Below are positions 1 to 7,822 of a stretch of 64,000 nucleotides of DNA, one piece after another. The first letter of the stretch is position 1. The number at the start of each line of letters is the position of its first letter. The position numbers and the translations under genes are program-made. The notes under the pieces are model-generated. The model did not search any database. It was not told the DNA's origin and was given only the letters and a program-made list of their open reading frames with translations. Origin of the DNA: Burkholderia sp. BCC1644 (GTDB lineage Bacteria > Pseudomonadota > Gammaproteobacteria > Burkholderiales > Burkholderiaceae); assembly GCF_902833225.1 (NCBI RefSeq), contig NZ_CADFEI010000003.1:62001-126000 (forward strand), in the 5' to 3' direction.

Positions 1-254
1 TCGCGCATCCGGCCGACACCGCGCAGATCGTCGCCGACGAATCGAAGGTGTCGCTGCCGGTCGCGAAACTGCAGCTGCAGCGCAACGACTTCAGCGACCC
101 GGTGCCGGGCGACACCCAGCGCGCGGCGCTGAAGGCTGCCGCACCGGTGCTGACGGCCGAGCAACTGACCAAACCGGGTGTCGATCCCGCGAAGATCGTC
201 GATACGTTGATCGATCCGTCGTTCGCGCGCCCGATCGTCGCCGCATCGCACTGA
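1..254 (+). CDS. ABC transporter substrate-binding protein, C-terminal fragment (sulfonate/nitrate/taurine type)
   Basis: The reading frame is open from the left window edge (first complete codon at base 3) to the TGA at 252-254, so only the last 83 or so residues are present. What remains contains the DTQRAALKAAAPVLTAE stretch and a C-terminal DTLIDPSFARPIV segment, which fits the helical end of SsuA/TauA-like periplasmic proteins. The permease begins 10 bp downstream and an ATPase follows, the usual order of such importers. The family is inferred mostly from these neighbours because the ligand-binding part lies outside the window. Confidence 0.7.
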   Translation, partial: AHPADTAQIVADESKVSLPVAKLQLQRNDFSDPVPGDTQRAALKAAAPVLTAEQLTKPGVDPAKIVDTLIDPSFARPIVAASH

Positions 255-264
255 GGTTGCCGCC

Positions 265-1119
265 ATGACGGATACCGCCGCACGCGGCGACGCGCTCGCA
301 ACGAATCGCACCGCGCCGCCCCGTGCGAGCCACCGCGACCCGCTTCGCGCGTGGCGCATCGCGGGCCTCGCGCTGCCGTTCGCCGCGCTCGTGCTGCTGG
401 AGTACGTCGTGCGGCGCGGCTGGCTGCCCGATCATCTCGTCCCGGCGCCGAGCGAGATCCTCGATACGCTCGCGCGGATGGGCGTCACGCGGGTCGCGCG
501 CCATGTCGGCGCGAGTACGCTGCGGGTCGCGGCCGGCTTTGCGGCCGGCGCCGGGCTCGCGCTCGTCGTCGGCGCGGCGATGGGCCTGAGCCGCCGGATC
601 GACGCGCTGCTCGAGCCGACCTTCCAGGCGCTGCGCGCGATTCCGTCGCTCGCATGGGTGCCCGTGCTGTTGCTGTGGCTCGGTATCGACGAAGCGCCGA
701 AGATCACGCTGATCGCGATCGGCGCATTCTTCCCGGTTCACCTCGCGGTGGTCGCCGGCATCCGCGACGTCGACCGCAAGCTCGTCGAGCTCGGCGCGGT
801 GTACCGGCTCGGCCCGCTCGCGCTGTTCCGCCGCATCCTGCTGCCGGCCGCGCTGCCGCAGATCGTCACCGGCCTGCGTACCGGCCTCAGTCTTGCGTGG
901 ATGTTCATGGTGGCTGCGGAATTGATCGCGGCGACGCGCGGCCTCGGCTTCCTGTTGAGCGACGGCCGGGAAACCGGGCGCCCCGATCTCGTGTTCGGTG
1001 CGATCCTGCTGCTCGCGTTGCTCGGCAAGCTGACCGACGGCGCGATGCGGCGCATCGAGTCGCGCTGGCTCGGCTGGCGCGACGCATTCGACGGCGCATC
1101 GCGCGAGGGATCGAAATGA
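265..1119 (+). CDS. ABC transporter permease, SsuC/TauC type
   Basis: A 284-residue inner-membrane permease of the binding-protein-dependent family. After a short cytoplasmic N terminus it shows about six hydrophobic helices. The cytoplasmic EAA-like loop (ELGAVYRLGPLALFRRILLP, around residue 175-195), which contacts the ATPase, is present. It would pass the ligand brought by the upstream binding protein, and aliphatic sulfonates, taurine or nitrate are the family's usual substrates. Its stop overlaps the ATPase start (ATGA at 1116-1119), which indicates translational coupling. Length is normal. The substrate cannot be read from the sequence. Confidence 0.88.
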   Translation: MTDTAARGDALATNRTAPPRASHRDPLRAWRIAGLALPFAALVLLEYVVRRGWLPDHLVPAPSEILDTLARMGVTRVARHVGASTLRVAAGFAAGAGLALVVGAAMGLSRRIDALLEPTFQALRAIPSLAWVPVLLLWLGIDEAPKITLIAIGAFFPVHLAVVAGIRDVDRKLVELGAVYRLGPLALFRRILLPAALPQIVTGLRTGLSLAWMFMVAAELIAATRGLGFLLSDGRETGRPDLVFGAILLLALLGKLTDGAMRRIESRWLGWRDAFDGASREGSK

Positions 1120-1964
1120 GTACGGTGGCTTCTGCGCGCACGACGGCGGATACCGATACGCCGCTGCTCGACCTGCGGATTGCCCGCAAGCAATACGGGG
1201 ATCGCACGATCCTCGCCGACATCGCGTTGCAAGTGGCGCGCGGCGAGATCGTCAGCATAGTCGGTCCGAGCGGCTGCGGGAAAAGCACGCTGCTGCGGAT
1301 CGTTGCCGGTCTCGACGCGCACTTCCGCGGCAGCGTGAAGCTCGACGGCATCGCGCTCGACGGGCCGTCCGCGCGCGTCGGCGTGATCTTTCAGGAGCCG
1401 CGGCTGCTGCCGTGGCGGTCGATCGCGGACAACGTCGGTTTCGCGGCCGGCCCGCGCGGCGGTCGCGAGCCGAGTGTCACGCGCCTGCTCGACGAAGTCG
1501 GCCTGGCCGGCGTCGCGCGGCAACTGCCGGCCACGTTGTCGGGCGGGATGGCCCAGCGCGCCGCGATCGCGCGCGGGCTGTTCGGCGAGCCGGATCTGCT
1601 GCTGCTCGACGAGCCGTTCAGCGCGGTCGACGCGATCACGCGGATGCGCTTGCAGACGCTGCTGCTCGACGTCGTCCACCGGCACCGGATGGCCGCGATC
1701 GTCGTCACGCACGATCTCGACGAGGCACTGTATCTCGGCGATCGCGTGCTGATGCTCGCGCCGAATCCGGGGCGCATCGACGACGAGATCCACGTCGATA
1801 TCGCGCGGCCGCGCGATCGGCGCGACCCGTCGCTGGCCGCGCTGCGCGCGCGGCTGCTCGGTGCGTTCCAGCGCTTTCACGATCGTGTGGACGGCACGGA
1901 CAATCGTTCGCACGACCGTCACGCATCCGCGCGCGCGGTTGCAGCGCCGCCTCAGCGCCCGTAG
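1116..1964 (+). CDS. ABC transporter ATP-binding protein, SsuB/TauB type
   Basis: A 282-residue nucleotide-binding subunit. Walker A GPSGCGKS is at residues 50-57, the Q-loop at about 92, the signature LSGGMAQ at 141-147 and Walker B LLLLDEP at 161-167. The ATG at 1116 overlaps the permease stop and completes a binding protein-permease-ATPase operon. The frame is open far upstream, but only this start fits the coupling and the domain. Its last 13 bp overlap the end of the convergent enoyl-CoA hydratase gene. Confidence 0.9.
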   Translation: MSTVASARTTADTDTPLLDLRIARKQYGDRTILADIALQVARGEIVSIVGPSGCGKSTLLRIVAGLDAHFRGSVKLDGIALDGPSARVGVIFQEPRLLPWRSIADNVGFAAGPRGGREPSVTRLLDEVGLAGVARQLPATLSGGMAQRAAIARGLFGEPDLLLLDEPFSAVDAITRMRLQTLLLDVVHRHRMAAIVVTHDLDEALYLGDRVLMLAPNPGRIDDEIHVDIARPRDRRDPSLAALRARLLGAFQRFHDRVDGTDNRSHDRHASARAVAAPPQRP

Positions 1965-2740
1965 AAGACGACCGGTTCCGGTTCCACACCTTCCCGCATC
2001 GCGTCGACGCGCGCGGTCCGTCCGCGTCGCGCATCCTCGGTGTTGTGCAGCGGCATCCCGAGATCGAGCACGACCTGGTCGGCGCCCGGCACGCCGCCCG
2101 CCGACCAGGCTTTCAGCAGTGCGCGGATCGCCGCATACGAGCGTGTCGGGCCATTCGAGAGCCGCGCCGCCAGATCCAGCGCCGCTTGCTCGACCTCGTC
2201 TTCCGGCACCACGAAGGCGGCGATACCCAGATCGCCGGCCGTCGCCCCCGACATCACCTCGCTCAACATCACGTAGCGCGCCGCACGCGCCGGCCCTGCC
2301 CGCTCTGCGATCCGCTGAACCGCGCCGCAGACGGGTATCGTGCCGACCGACGGCTCGATGCAGCGGAACGATGCGTTGTCGGCCGCGATGACCAGATCGC
2401 ACGCGAGCGCCAGCTCGAACGCCCCGCCCCACGCCCGGCCGCGCACCGCGCATACGGTCGGAATCTGCAGCGCCTCGATCTTGCGGTATGCGTGATGCAT
2501 GTCGCTGATGAAGGTGCGCCACGCGTTGAATTCCTTGTCGATGAAATCGAGGATATCGCCGCCCTGGCTGAAGTTCGGGCCCGCCGCGCGAATGAGCAGC
2601 ACGCGGATATCCGATTCGCTGGCCGCGTGAATCGCGTCGCTCAGGTGTTCGGAAAACGCGTTGGCGATCAGGTTGAGCGGCGGATTGTCGAGCACGATGT
2701 GGCCAACGGAACCGTGACGCTCGAAACGGACGGATGTCAT
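1952..2740 (-). CDS. Enoyl-CoA hydratase/isomerase family protein
   Basis: A 262-residue crotonase-fold protein of normal length. The oxyanion-hole segment GRAWGGAFELALACD and the IEPSVGTIP segment carry glutamates at the two positions used for catalysis in enoyl-CoA hydratases (E in FELA and E in IEPS). It probably hydrates, or retro-aldol cleaves, an unsaturated acyl-CoA. It lies 32 bp downstream of the acyl-CoA synthetase on the same strand, so the two should be cotranscribed: activation followed by hydration. The start at 2740 is preceded by a purine-rich AAGGAGAC site. Confidence 0.88.
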   Translation of the reverse strand: MTSVRFERHGSVGHIVLDNPPLNLIANAFSEHLSDAIHAASESDIRVLLIRAAGPNFSQGGDILDFIDKEFNAWRTFISDMHHAYRKIEALQIPTVCAVRGRAWGGAFELALACDLVIAADNASFRCIEPSVGTIPVCGAVQRIAERAGPARAARYVMLSEVMSGATAGDLGIAAFVVPEDEVEQAALDLAARLSNGPTRSYAAIRALLKAWSAGGVPGADQVVLDLGMPLHNTEDARRGRTARVDAMREGVEPEPVVFYGR

Positions 2741-2772
2741 GGGTGTCTCCTTGACGGGATGGGTGCGGGGGT

Positions 2773-4509
2773 TCAGGTCGGGCTGCCTGCGTGCAGGTCG
2801 AGTTCGCGGATCATGCTTTCGCGCATCGCGAACTTCTGCGCCTTGCCGGTCACGGTCATCGGCATGTCGTCGACGAAGCGGATGTAACGCGGAATCTTGA
2901 AGTGCGCGATCTGGTCGCGGCAGAACGCGCGGATCTCGTCCTCGGACGCATCCTGGCCGGGCTTGAGCACGATCCACGCGCAGATTTCCTCGCCGTACTT
3001 CTGATCGGGAACGCCGAATACCTGCACGGTCTGCACCTTCGGATGGCGAAAGAGGAACTCCTCGATCTCGCGCGGGTAGACGTTCTCGCCGCCGCGAATG
3101 AGCATGTCCTTCACGCGCCCGACGATGTTGCAGTAGCCGTCGGCGTCGATCGTCGCGAGGTCGCCGGTATACATCCAGCCGTCGCGGATCGATTCCCGCG
3201 TGCGCGCGTCGTCGTCCCAATAGCCGAGCATGACCGAGTAGCCGCGCGTGCACAGCTCGCCCGTCTCGCCGACGGGCACGACGTTCCCGTTCATGTCGAC
3301 GACCTTGCATTCCAGATGCGGCTGGACGTGCCCGACCGTCGAGACCCGCTTGTCGAGCGGATCGTCCGTCGCGCTCTGGAACGACACCGGGCTGGTTTCC
3401 GTCATGCCGTAGGCGATGGTGACCTCCGTCATGTGCATGTTCGCGACGACCCGCTTCATCACCTCGATCGGGCACGGCGCGCCGGCCATGATGCCGGTGC
3501 GCAGGCTGGAGAAGTCGTGCCGCGCGAAGTCCGGGTGATCGAGCTGCGCGATGAACATCGTCGGGACGCCGTGCAGCGCGGTGCAACGCTCGTCGCTCAC
3601 GGCCGCCATCGTGGCTGCCGCGTCGAACGCCTCGCCGGGAAAGACCATGCATGCGCCGCTTGCCGTGCACGCGAGCACCGACATCACCATGCCGAAGCAG
3701 TGATACAGCGGCACGGGCACGCACAGCCGGTCGGCTTCGCCCAGGTTCATGGCTGCGGCGACGAACCGCGCATTGTTGACGATGTTCCGGTGCGTCAGCG
3801 TGGCGCCCTTCGGCGCGCCGGTGGTGCCGCTCGTGAACTGGATGTTGATCGGGTCGTTCGCGTCGAGCGTCGCGGCGATCGCGTCGAGTTCGTCCGTCGA
3901 AACATGTGCGCCGCGCGCGAGCACCTGCCGGTACGTCAGCATGCCCGGCGTGGGGATGTCCTCCATGCGAATCACCCAGCGCAGCGCGGGGAGCCTCGCC
4001 GCTTCCAGTGCACCGGGTTCGCAGTGCGGCAGCTCCGGCGCCAGCGTCCGCAGCATGTCCAGGTAACGGGACGTCTTGAACGATTCGGGCGCGACGATCG
4101 CCTTGCAGCCGACCTTGTTCAGCGCATACTCCAGCTCCGCGAGCCGATACGCGGGATTGACGTTGACGAGGATCAGGCCGAGCCGGGCCGTCGCGAACTG
4201 GGTCACGGTCCACTCGAACCGGTTGGGCGACCAGATGCCGATACGGTCGCCCTGGCGCAGGCCCATCGCATGCAGGCCGGCCGCCATCGCATCGACCTCC
4301 GCCGCGAATGCCTGCCAGGTCCAGCGCACGCCCTGCTCGCGGAAGACGACGGCGGGACGTTCGCCGTGGCGCTTCACGGTGTCCGCCAGCAGTGCCGCGA
4401 CCGTCAGTTCGCTCAACGCGGAATCGCCGGCGCCCCTGACGTAGGACAGTCCGCCGACCGGCAGCGTCGGATCGGCGCCCAGGTCGGGCGTTGCAGTCTG
4501 CATCTTCAT
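2773..4509 (-). CDS. AMP-dependent acyl-CoA synthetase
   Basis: A 578-residue ANL-superfamily enzyme that activates a carboxylic acid as acyl-AMP and then acyl-CoA. The adenylate motif [11 protein letters not shown] lies at about 225-235, the YTGDLATID motif and the [16 protein letters not shown] hinge follow, and the C-terminal TVTGKAQKF segment supplies the catalytic lysine. I chose the ATG at 4509 because GGAGAC lies about 8 nt upstream. The longer frame to 4767 begins inside a CCATGG operator-like palindrome and crosses a putative promoter. Substrate unknown; a fatty or aryl-alkenoic acid is plausible from the partner hydratase and the oxygenase operon nearby. Confidence 0.9.
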   Translation of the reverse strand: MKMQTATPDLGADPTLPVGGLSYVRGAGDSALSELTVAALLADTVKRHGERPAVVFREQGVRWTWQAFAAEVDAMAAGLHAMGLRQGDRIGIWSPNRFEWTVTQFATARLGLILVNVNPAYRLAELEYALNKVGCKAIVAPESFKTSRYLDMLRTLAPELPHCEPGALEAARLPALRWVIRMEDIPTPGMLTYRQVLARGAHVSTDELDAIAATLDANDPINIQFTSGTTGAPKGATLTHRNIVNNARFVAAAMNLGEADRLCVPVPLYHCFGMVMSVLACTASGACMVFPGEAFDAAATMAAVSDERCTALHGVPTMFIAQLDHPDFARHDFSSLRTGIMAGAPCPIEVMKRVVANMHMTEVTIAYGMTETSPVSFQSATDDPLDKRVSTVGHVQPHLECKVVDMNGNVVPVGETGELCTRGYSVMLGYWDDDARTRESIRDGWMYTGDLATIDADGYCNIVGRVKDMLIRGGENVYPREIEEFLFRHPKVQTVQVFGVPDQKYGEEICAWIVLKPGQDASEDEIRAFCRDQIAHFKIPRYIRFVDDMPMTVTGKAQKFAMRESMIRELDLHAGSPT

Positions 4510-4588
4510 GCGTGTCTCCAGAGTTTCGGCGGAGACGGGCTCACCGCACCAGGCGCGTGAGATTCTCTCCGGGATGTTTCTGGAAATC

Positions 4589-4617
4589 ATCATCGTATCT
4601 TCCATGGAAGACGTCAA
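4589..4617 (-). promoter_or_regulatory. Promoter of the acyl-CoA synthetase operon with operator in the spacer
   Basis: On the minus strand, TTGACG (4617-4612) is followed by a 17-bp spacer and GATGAT (4594-4589). The perfect 14-bp palindrome TCTTCCATGGAAGA (4598-4611) fills the spacer, the usual place for a repressor that blocks RNA polymerase. The same palindrome recurs upstream of the porin and the oxygenase operon. Boxes were seen by eye. Confidence 0.55.
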
Positions 4618-4759
4618 GACGGAATTGGCCTGAATCGTGCGGATGGTCTTTAACCGCATGAACGCTGATATTTCGCGGGTTTGGCGCGAATGTTCCGCTC
4701 CTGCAACGCTGTATTGCGCGTGGCGGCCTACAGGTATTCTGCGAAAGATCCGCCTAAAA

Positions 4760-4773
4760 TCATCCATGGAAGT
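4760..4773. promoter_or_regulatory. Degenerate copy of the TCTTCCATGGAAGA palindrome
   Basis: Twelve of 14 positions match the palindrome at 4598-4611. It lies about 150 bp further from the synthetase gene, with TAAAAT immediately before it at 4755-4760. It could be an auxiliary operator or chance; it also creates a false ATG start on the minus strand. Confidence 0.35.
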
Positions 4774-4855
4774 CGCTCCGTGCGTGTCGCGCGCCGTGGC
4801 GCTTGCCCGCCAGAACGATTACCGGCACACGCGTCACGACGCGTGCGCCGTTCCG

Positions 4856-6004
4856 TCAGAACATATGACGAATGCCGAGCATCACGCCGGTCTGGTCCAC
4901 GCCGGCGGCCGGCCATGACGACGTGCCCGCGGTGCCGCCGTCGATCGTCAGCACGGAATTGCGCTGATTGAAGATGCGCCCCGCGGTCACGTACACCGAG
5001 CTGCGCTTCGACAGCAGATACATCGCACGCGCCGCGATGACCGACGCGCCGGCGTCGTGCCCGCTCACGGTGAGATGGCCGTACTGCGCGTCGAGGACGA
5101 TCCTCGGCACCGGCAGATAGGTCGCGCCGAGCCACCAGTAATTGCTGTTCGCGTCGACGACGCCCGGTGCGAGCTCGCCGTGATCGATACGGTGCAGGAA
5201 GCCGCCGCCGATCGTCGCGGTGCCGAACTTCACGTAGCCGTCGATGACGGCCCGCGTGTCGGTCTGCGAGCTGCTCGGCAGCGGCGAGCCGGGGCCGCCG
5301 CCGCCATTGTTCCGGTCGATCGCGGTGGCGATCCCCCAGCTGTCGGACTCGTACTTCAGCATCGCGGCGATCGTCTTGCACGCGCGGTAGTCGGTCGGCG
5401 ACTGGCCCGCGCATCCGCCGGCGGCCGCGGGCGCGACCGCATCGCGCCCGAGCGAATAGCTGACGCCGAAGGTGAGGCCCGACGCCGTAATGCTGTAGAC
5501 GATCGTGTTGTCGAGACGCGCCTGCGCCAGGTACGTGTCGAGCAGCCCCGCCGCATAGATGTTCGGCCCCATCGTGTCGCCGGGTATCGCCCAGTAGATC
5601 TGCGAATACTGGCGGCCGAACGACAGCGTGCCCCACCGCCCCGACAGGCCGACGTACGCCTGCCGGCCGAACAGGCGGCCGCTCTGGTTCAGCGTCCCCT
5701 GCCCCGGCGAAAAGCCCGATTCCAGCACGAAGACGGCGCTCATGCCGCCGCCCAGGTCTTCCTTGCCGCGGATGCCCCATCGCGACGGCAGCGAACCGGT
5801 GAGCTGCGGCACCTTCACCACGCTCTGCTTCTGCGGGCCGACGTTCGTGACGTATTCGACGCCCGTATCGATGATCCCGTACAACGTGACGCTCGATTGC
5901 GCGTGCACGGCGCCCGACGCACATGCCGCGAGCGCCGACAGTCCGGCGCAAACCGCCTTGTACCGTGCCAATCCTTCTCCAAACCTGTTTGTCCGCAGAC
6001 TCAT
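4856..6004 (-). CDS. Outer-membrane general porin (Gram-negative porin family)
   Basis: A 382-residue porin. It has an Ala-rich signal peptide ending near VHAQS, then the SSVTLYGIIDTGVEYVTN opening strand characteristic of beta-proteobacterial trimeric porins, a PSRWGIRGKEDLGGG segment, and a C terminus ending in phenylalanine (GIRHMF) as needed for barrel insertion. The start at 6004 was chosen because GGAGG lies 8 nt upstream; the longer frame to 6052 starts inside the operator palindrome. It probably admits the substrate of the neighbouring catabolic genes, since its promoter carries the same operator. Confidence 0.92.
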   Translation of the reverse strand: MSLRTNRFGEGLARYKAVCAGLSALAACASGAVHAQSSVTLYGIIDTGVEYVTNVGPQKQSVVKVPQLTGSLPSRWGIRGKEDLGGGMSAVFVLESGFSPGQGTLNQSGRLFGRQAYVGLSGRWGTLSFGRQYSQIYWAIPGDTMGPNIYAAGLLDTYLAQARLDNTIVYSITASGLTFGVSYSLGRDAVAPAAAGGCAGQSPTDYRACKTIAAMLKYESDSWGIATAIDRNNGGGGPGSPLPSSSQTDTRAVIDGYVKFGTATIGGGFLHRIDHGELAPGVVDANSNYWWLGATYLPVPRIVLDAQYGHLTVSGHDAGASVIAARAMYLLSKRSSVYVTAGRIFNQRNSVLTIDGGTAGTSSWPAAGVDQTGVMLGIRHMF

Positions 6005-6028
6005 TTTGATGCCTCCATGTGATTCTGT

Positions 6029-6068
6029 TCTTCCATGGAAGATAGTAATCACACATCTTCCGTGTCAA
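6029..6068 (-). promoter_or_regulatory. Porin promoter with overlapping operator palindrome
   Basis: The minus strand has a consensus -35 TTGACA (6068-6063), an 18-bp spacer and -10 TATCTT (6044-6039). The perfect palindrome TCTTCCATGGAAGA (6029-6042) overlaps the -10. An extra half-site, CGGAAGA on the minus strand, follows the -35 directly (about 6062-6056). The layout suggests repression. Confidence 0.6.
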
Positions 6069-6172
6069 CCGCACGGCGGATCGTGAGTTACCCCTAGGCC
6101 GGCTCGCGAAGACGCCTGAACGGGGGTTCACCGCGGAATCCTGGTCAGTCATAGTTTTCCCTACCTCGACTT

Positions 6173-6204
6173 TTGACACACACCAATCTATCTTCCACGG
6201 AAGA
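6173..6204 (+). promoter_or_regulatory. Promoter region of the hemerythrin-Rieske operon with operator
   Basis: A consensus -35-like TTGACA lies at 6173-6178. The palindrome TCTTCCACGGAAGA (13 of 14 positions identical to the other two) is at 6191-6204, where a -10 would be expected, about 45 bp before the hemerythrin start. No good -10 hexamer was found at 17 bp spacing, so the exact promoter is uncertain. Confidence 0.5.
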
Positions 6205-6248
6205 CGATAATGATTCGTCTGATCCGCTTCATGGAACGAGGTATGGAA

Positions 6249-6746
6249 ATGAAAGAGTCAGAAGATCACCGGACCGCTGCCCGGAACGGGTATGCGCAGT
6301 CGCCGGCGAGCGCTGCCGGCTTCATCTGGAACGACGACTACGCGCTCGGTCACGGGCCGATGGACGACACCCATCACGAATTCGTCGCGTGCGTGAACGC
6401 GCTGCTCACGACGCCGGACGACGACCTCGGGCGCGCGCTCGACGCATTTGCCGCGCACGCACACAGCCATTTCGGCGACGAGGACACCGCGATGCGCGAG
6501 ACGGCTTACGGCTCCGCGGGCTGCCATATCGACGAGCACGCGGCCGTGCTGCAGTCGACCGGCGAGGTGCGCGCCGCGCTGGCCGAAGGCCGGCCGCAAG
6601 TCGTCCGTGCATTCGCCCGCGCATTGGCCGGGTGGTTTCCCGAGCACGTGCGCGTCATGGACCAGGGTCTCGCGCGCTGGCTCGTCCAGCAACAACTGGG
6701 CGCGTCGCCGGTGGTCATCCGGCGCCGCCTTCCCGTCGCGGCCTGA
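6249..6746 (+). CDS. Bacteriohemerythrin
   Basis: A 165-residue non-heme di-iron O2-binding protein. All seven expected ligands can be placed: H42, H74, E78, H93, H97, H133 and D138, with the canonical spacings HxxxE, HxxxH and HxxxxD. No signal peptide or fused domain, so it is a single-domain cytoplasmic form. I chose the ATG at 6249 because GAGG lies 7 nt upstream; 6210 and 6243 are in-frame alternatives. It is the first gene of the oxygenase operon, 32 bp before the reductase, suggesting a role in oxygen supply, sensing or scavenging for the Rieske enzymes. Confidence 0.87.
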   Translation: MKESEDHRTAARNGYAQSPASAAGFIWNDDYALGHGPMDDTHHEFVACVNALLTTPDDDLGRALDAFAAHAHSHFGDEDTAMRETAYGSAGCHIDEHAAVLQSTGEVRAALAEGRPQVVRAFARALAGWFPEHVRVMDQGLARWLVQQQLGASPVVIRRRLPVAA

Positions 6747-6778
6747 CGCACGCGTCCCTTCTCATACGAGCGTCCATC

Positions 6779-7777
6779 ATGGAACAGAACACTCCGTCGT
6801 CCAACGCGCTGCTGCCAGTCGTCGTATCCGCGAAGACGTGGCTCGCCGACGGCATCGTCGGTTATGAACTCACGCCGCTGTCGGACGACCGCCTGCCCGA
6901 CTTCGAAGCCGGCGCGCATATCGACGTGCACCTGCCCGGCGGGCTCGTGCGCCAGTACTCGCTGTACGAGCTGCCCGCCGAACGGTCGCGCTACCGCATC
7001 GGCGTGCTGCGCGATCCGCAATCGCGCGGCGGATCGACACGCCTGCACGACGAGGTCCGCGCGGGCGACACGCTGTCGATCAGCGCGCCGCGCAATCACT
7101 TCGCGCTGCACCGTGGCCCCGAGCGGTCGCTGCTATTCGCGGGCGGCATCGGCATCACGCCGATCCTCTGCATGGCGCAGCAACTGGCGCGCGAGCACCG
7201 CCCGTTCGATCTGCACTACTGCGGCCGCTCGCTGTCGCGCATGGCATTCGTCGAACACGTGCAGCAACTGTCGTCCACGGATGATCCGCACGCCCGCGTG
7301 CAGGTTCATGTCGACGACGGTCCCGACGGACAGCATCTCGATGCGCACGCCTCGATCGGCGCACCGTCGGCCGACAAGCATCTGTACGTGTGCGGACCGA
7401 CGGGTTTCATGGATCACGTCCTGCAGACCGCGCGCGCGCTCGGCTGGGACGACGCGCATCTGCACCGCGAATATTTCGCCGGGCCGCCGGTCGAGCCGTC
7501 GGACGAAGACGGCCCGTTCGAGATCGAAATCCGCAGCAGCGGCGAGGTGATCCAGGTGGGTGCCGACCAGACGGCCGCGCATGCGCTGCTGGATGCCGGA
7601 TTCAACCTGCCGCTGTCGTGCGAGCAAGGCGTGTGCGGCACCTGCATGACCGCGGTGCTGGCCGGCGAGCCCGATCACCGCGACCTGTACCTGACCGACG
7701 ACGAGAAAGCGCGCAACGACAGCTTCATGCCGTGCTGCTCGCGTGCGAAGACCGCACGGCTGGTGCTCGATCTCTGA
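6779..7777 (+). CDS. Oxygenase reductase component (phthalate dioxygenase reductase/VanB family)
   Basis: A 332-residue electron-transfer protein of class IA Rieske systems. The N-terminal flavin domain has RQYSLYE, the NAD-binding part has GGIGITPIL and YVCGPTGFMD, and the C-terminal plant-type [2Fe-2S] domain has C281, C286, C289 and C319 in the expected Cx4Cx2C...C arrangement. It should move electrons from NAD(P)H via FMN to the Rieske centre of the oxygenases encoded just downstream. The ATG at 6779 gives the normal family length. It is the only reductase beside two oxygenase subunits. Confidence 0.92.
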   Translation: MEQNTPSSNALLPVVVSAKTWLADGIVGYELTPLSDDRLPDFEAGAHIDVHLPGGLVRQYSLYELPAERSRYRIGVLRDPQSRGGSTRLHDEVRAGDTLSISAPRNHFALHRGPERSLLFAGGIGITPILCMAQQLAREHRPFDLHYCGRSLSRMAFVEHVQQLSSTDDPHARVQVHVDDGPDGQHLDAHASIGAPSADKHLYVCGPTGFMDHVLQTARALGWDDAHLHREYFAGPPVEPSDEDGPFEIEIRSSGEVIQVGADQTAAHALLDAGFNLPLSCEQGVCGTCMTAVLAGEPDHRDLYLTDDEKARNDSFMPCCSRAKTARLVLDL

Positions 7778-7822
7778 TGCCGCCGCGCACGTGCCACTGA
7801 ACACTGGAACGAGGAACTCAAC

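Larger units (their letters stand above)
4510..4855. promoter_or_regulatory. Intergenic region between acyl-CoA synthetase and porin genes
   Basis: This 346-bp gap has no convincing gene. It contains a perfect operator palindrome near the synthetase (4598-4611) and a degenerate copy at 4760-4773. No strong terminator was recognised for the porin transcript that enters from the right. Confidence 0.6.

Noticed and set aside
2773-4767. Longer acyl-CoA synthetase starting at 4767
   Set aside because: The ATG lies inside a CCATGG palindrome that is part of an operator-like site, and the added 86 residues precede the ribosome site and cross the likely promoter.
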